Of a stretch of DNA of 64,000 bases, positions 63,640-64,000 are shown piece by piece. Position 1 is the first letter of the stretch. Each line of letters opens with the position of its first letter. Made by a program: the position numbers and the translations under genes. The notes under the pieces are model-generated. The model searched no databases and had not been told where the DNA came from. It saw only the letters and a program-made list of their open reading frames with translations. This stretch comes from Thereva unica (taxonomy: Eukaryota > Arthropoda > Insecta > Diptera > Therevidae). Where the stretch lies: assembly GCA_949987705.1 (NCBI GenBank), contig OX465281.1:100210548-100274547 (forward strand). Reading direction: 5' to 3'.

Positions 63640-64000
63640 CTATTACTCCCCGTAGCGTGAGCGTCGTGCTCGCCCTTCCCCTTATCTCCTTTACATAGGA
63701 GGCATTTAGGGCTCTTATTGCAGTCCTTAGCAATATGTCCCCCCTCCCCGCATCTCCAGCATAGCTCCTTCATGTCCTGAGCGCTGGTGCATTTCTTAGC
63801 GATATGACCTATCCCAAAACATTTGAAGCACTTAATTGGTGCTGTTGTCTCCCGTATCCGACAAACAACCCAGCCGATGCGAACCTTCCCCACCTCAAGT
63901 GCCTTTTTCGCGCTAGCGACCGGAAGGCTTATTATGGCCGTCTGCGTACCACCGTATGCCCTCCTTACTCTAACATCCTCTTCCTGCACCTCCGTAAGTT
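63591..64000 (-). CDS. R1-clade LINE ORF1 (Gag-like), open at right edge
   Basis: C-terminal part of ORF1; the frame is open to the right edge, so the start is outside. Three zinc knuckles: CFKCFGIGHIAKKC, CWRCGEGGHIAKDC, and CLLCKGDKG with a later His and Cys. The protein would bind LINE RNA. It overlaps ORF2 by 49 bases in another frame, as usual in this clade. Confidence 0.9.
   Translation of the reverse strand, partial: LTEVQEEDVRVRRAYGGTQTAIISLPVASAKKALEVGKVRIGWVVCRIRETTAPIKCFKCFGIGHIAKKCTSAQDMKELCWRCGEGGHIAKDCNKSPKCLLCKGDKGKGEHDAHATGSNRCPLYRAAVQRSRSRR

Overview
The window is animal DNA, almost certainly from an insect, and I see no host gene in it. It is AT-rich, non-coding between elements, and consists of nested transposable elements. 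The pointers to an arthropod are BEL/Pao elements primed by tRNA-Tyr, a copia element primed by an internal stretch of initiator tRNA-Met, an R1-clade LINE, TATA plus TCAGT/TCATT-like initiators in the Polinton, and many TIR/MITE families. The order within Insecta cannot be fixed from this sequence.

Layout. 1-6270: a BEL/Pao retrotransposon on the minus strand whose gag-pol frame stays open for 1486 codons and leaves the left edge, with an AT-rich leader carrying about 5.5 tandem repeats, a tRNA-Tyr primer site and one LTR. 6456-8982: remnant of a Ty3/gypsy element (gag, start of protease, primer site, probable LTR). 9058-11037: TIR and foldback elements. 11214-12782: remnant of a LINE (ORF1 with one frameshift, start of ORF2). 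13213-17000: tandem and dispersed repeats and a mariner-like relic.

17072-43199 is a three-layer nest. A small TIR element was entered by a second BEL/Pao element (17212-42734; LTRs of 382 bp identical by eye; 5-bp duplication AATTC). That element carries an env-like gene resembling chuvirus glycoproteins. Its gag was in turn split by a complete Polinton/Maverick (24382-41330, 16,949 bp; AG...CT ends; 6-bp duplication CGCCCC). The Polinton carries an apparently intact set: protein-primed DNA polymerase B with an OTU-like N-terminal region, chromodomain integrase, FtsK/HerA-type packaging ATPase, adenovirus-type protease, double-jelly-roll major capsid, penton-like minor capsid, several small virion-like or unknown proteins, and a membrane-anchored BIR-domain protein. 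Polymerase and integrase would copy and insert the element; ATPase, protease and capsid genes would make a particle; the BIR protein may block cell death. Most genes on the minus strand form a tight block with start/stop overlaps. Several genes have a TATA box 25-35 bp from an initiator.

43200-64000: dispersed repeats and MITEs; a 5,019-bp foldback element (47992-53010) with 1.45-kb inverted arms built partly of about 140-bp subrepeats, inserted in a truncated LINE copy with a TTA duplication; a decayed copia element (53270-57757); a minisatellite of about 118-bp units with a six-unit higher-order repeat (57775-59670); a 274-bp TIR element inside a TA microsatellite; and the 3' part of an R1-clade LINE with intact ORF2 and the end of ORF1, running off the right edge.
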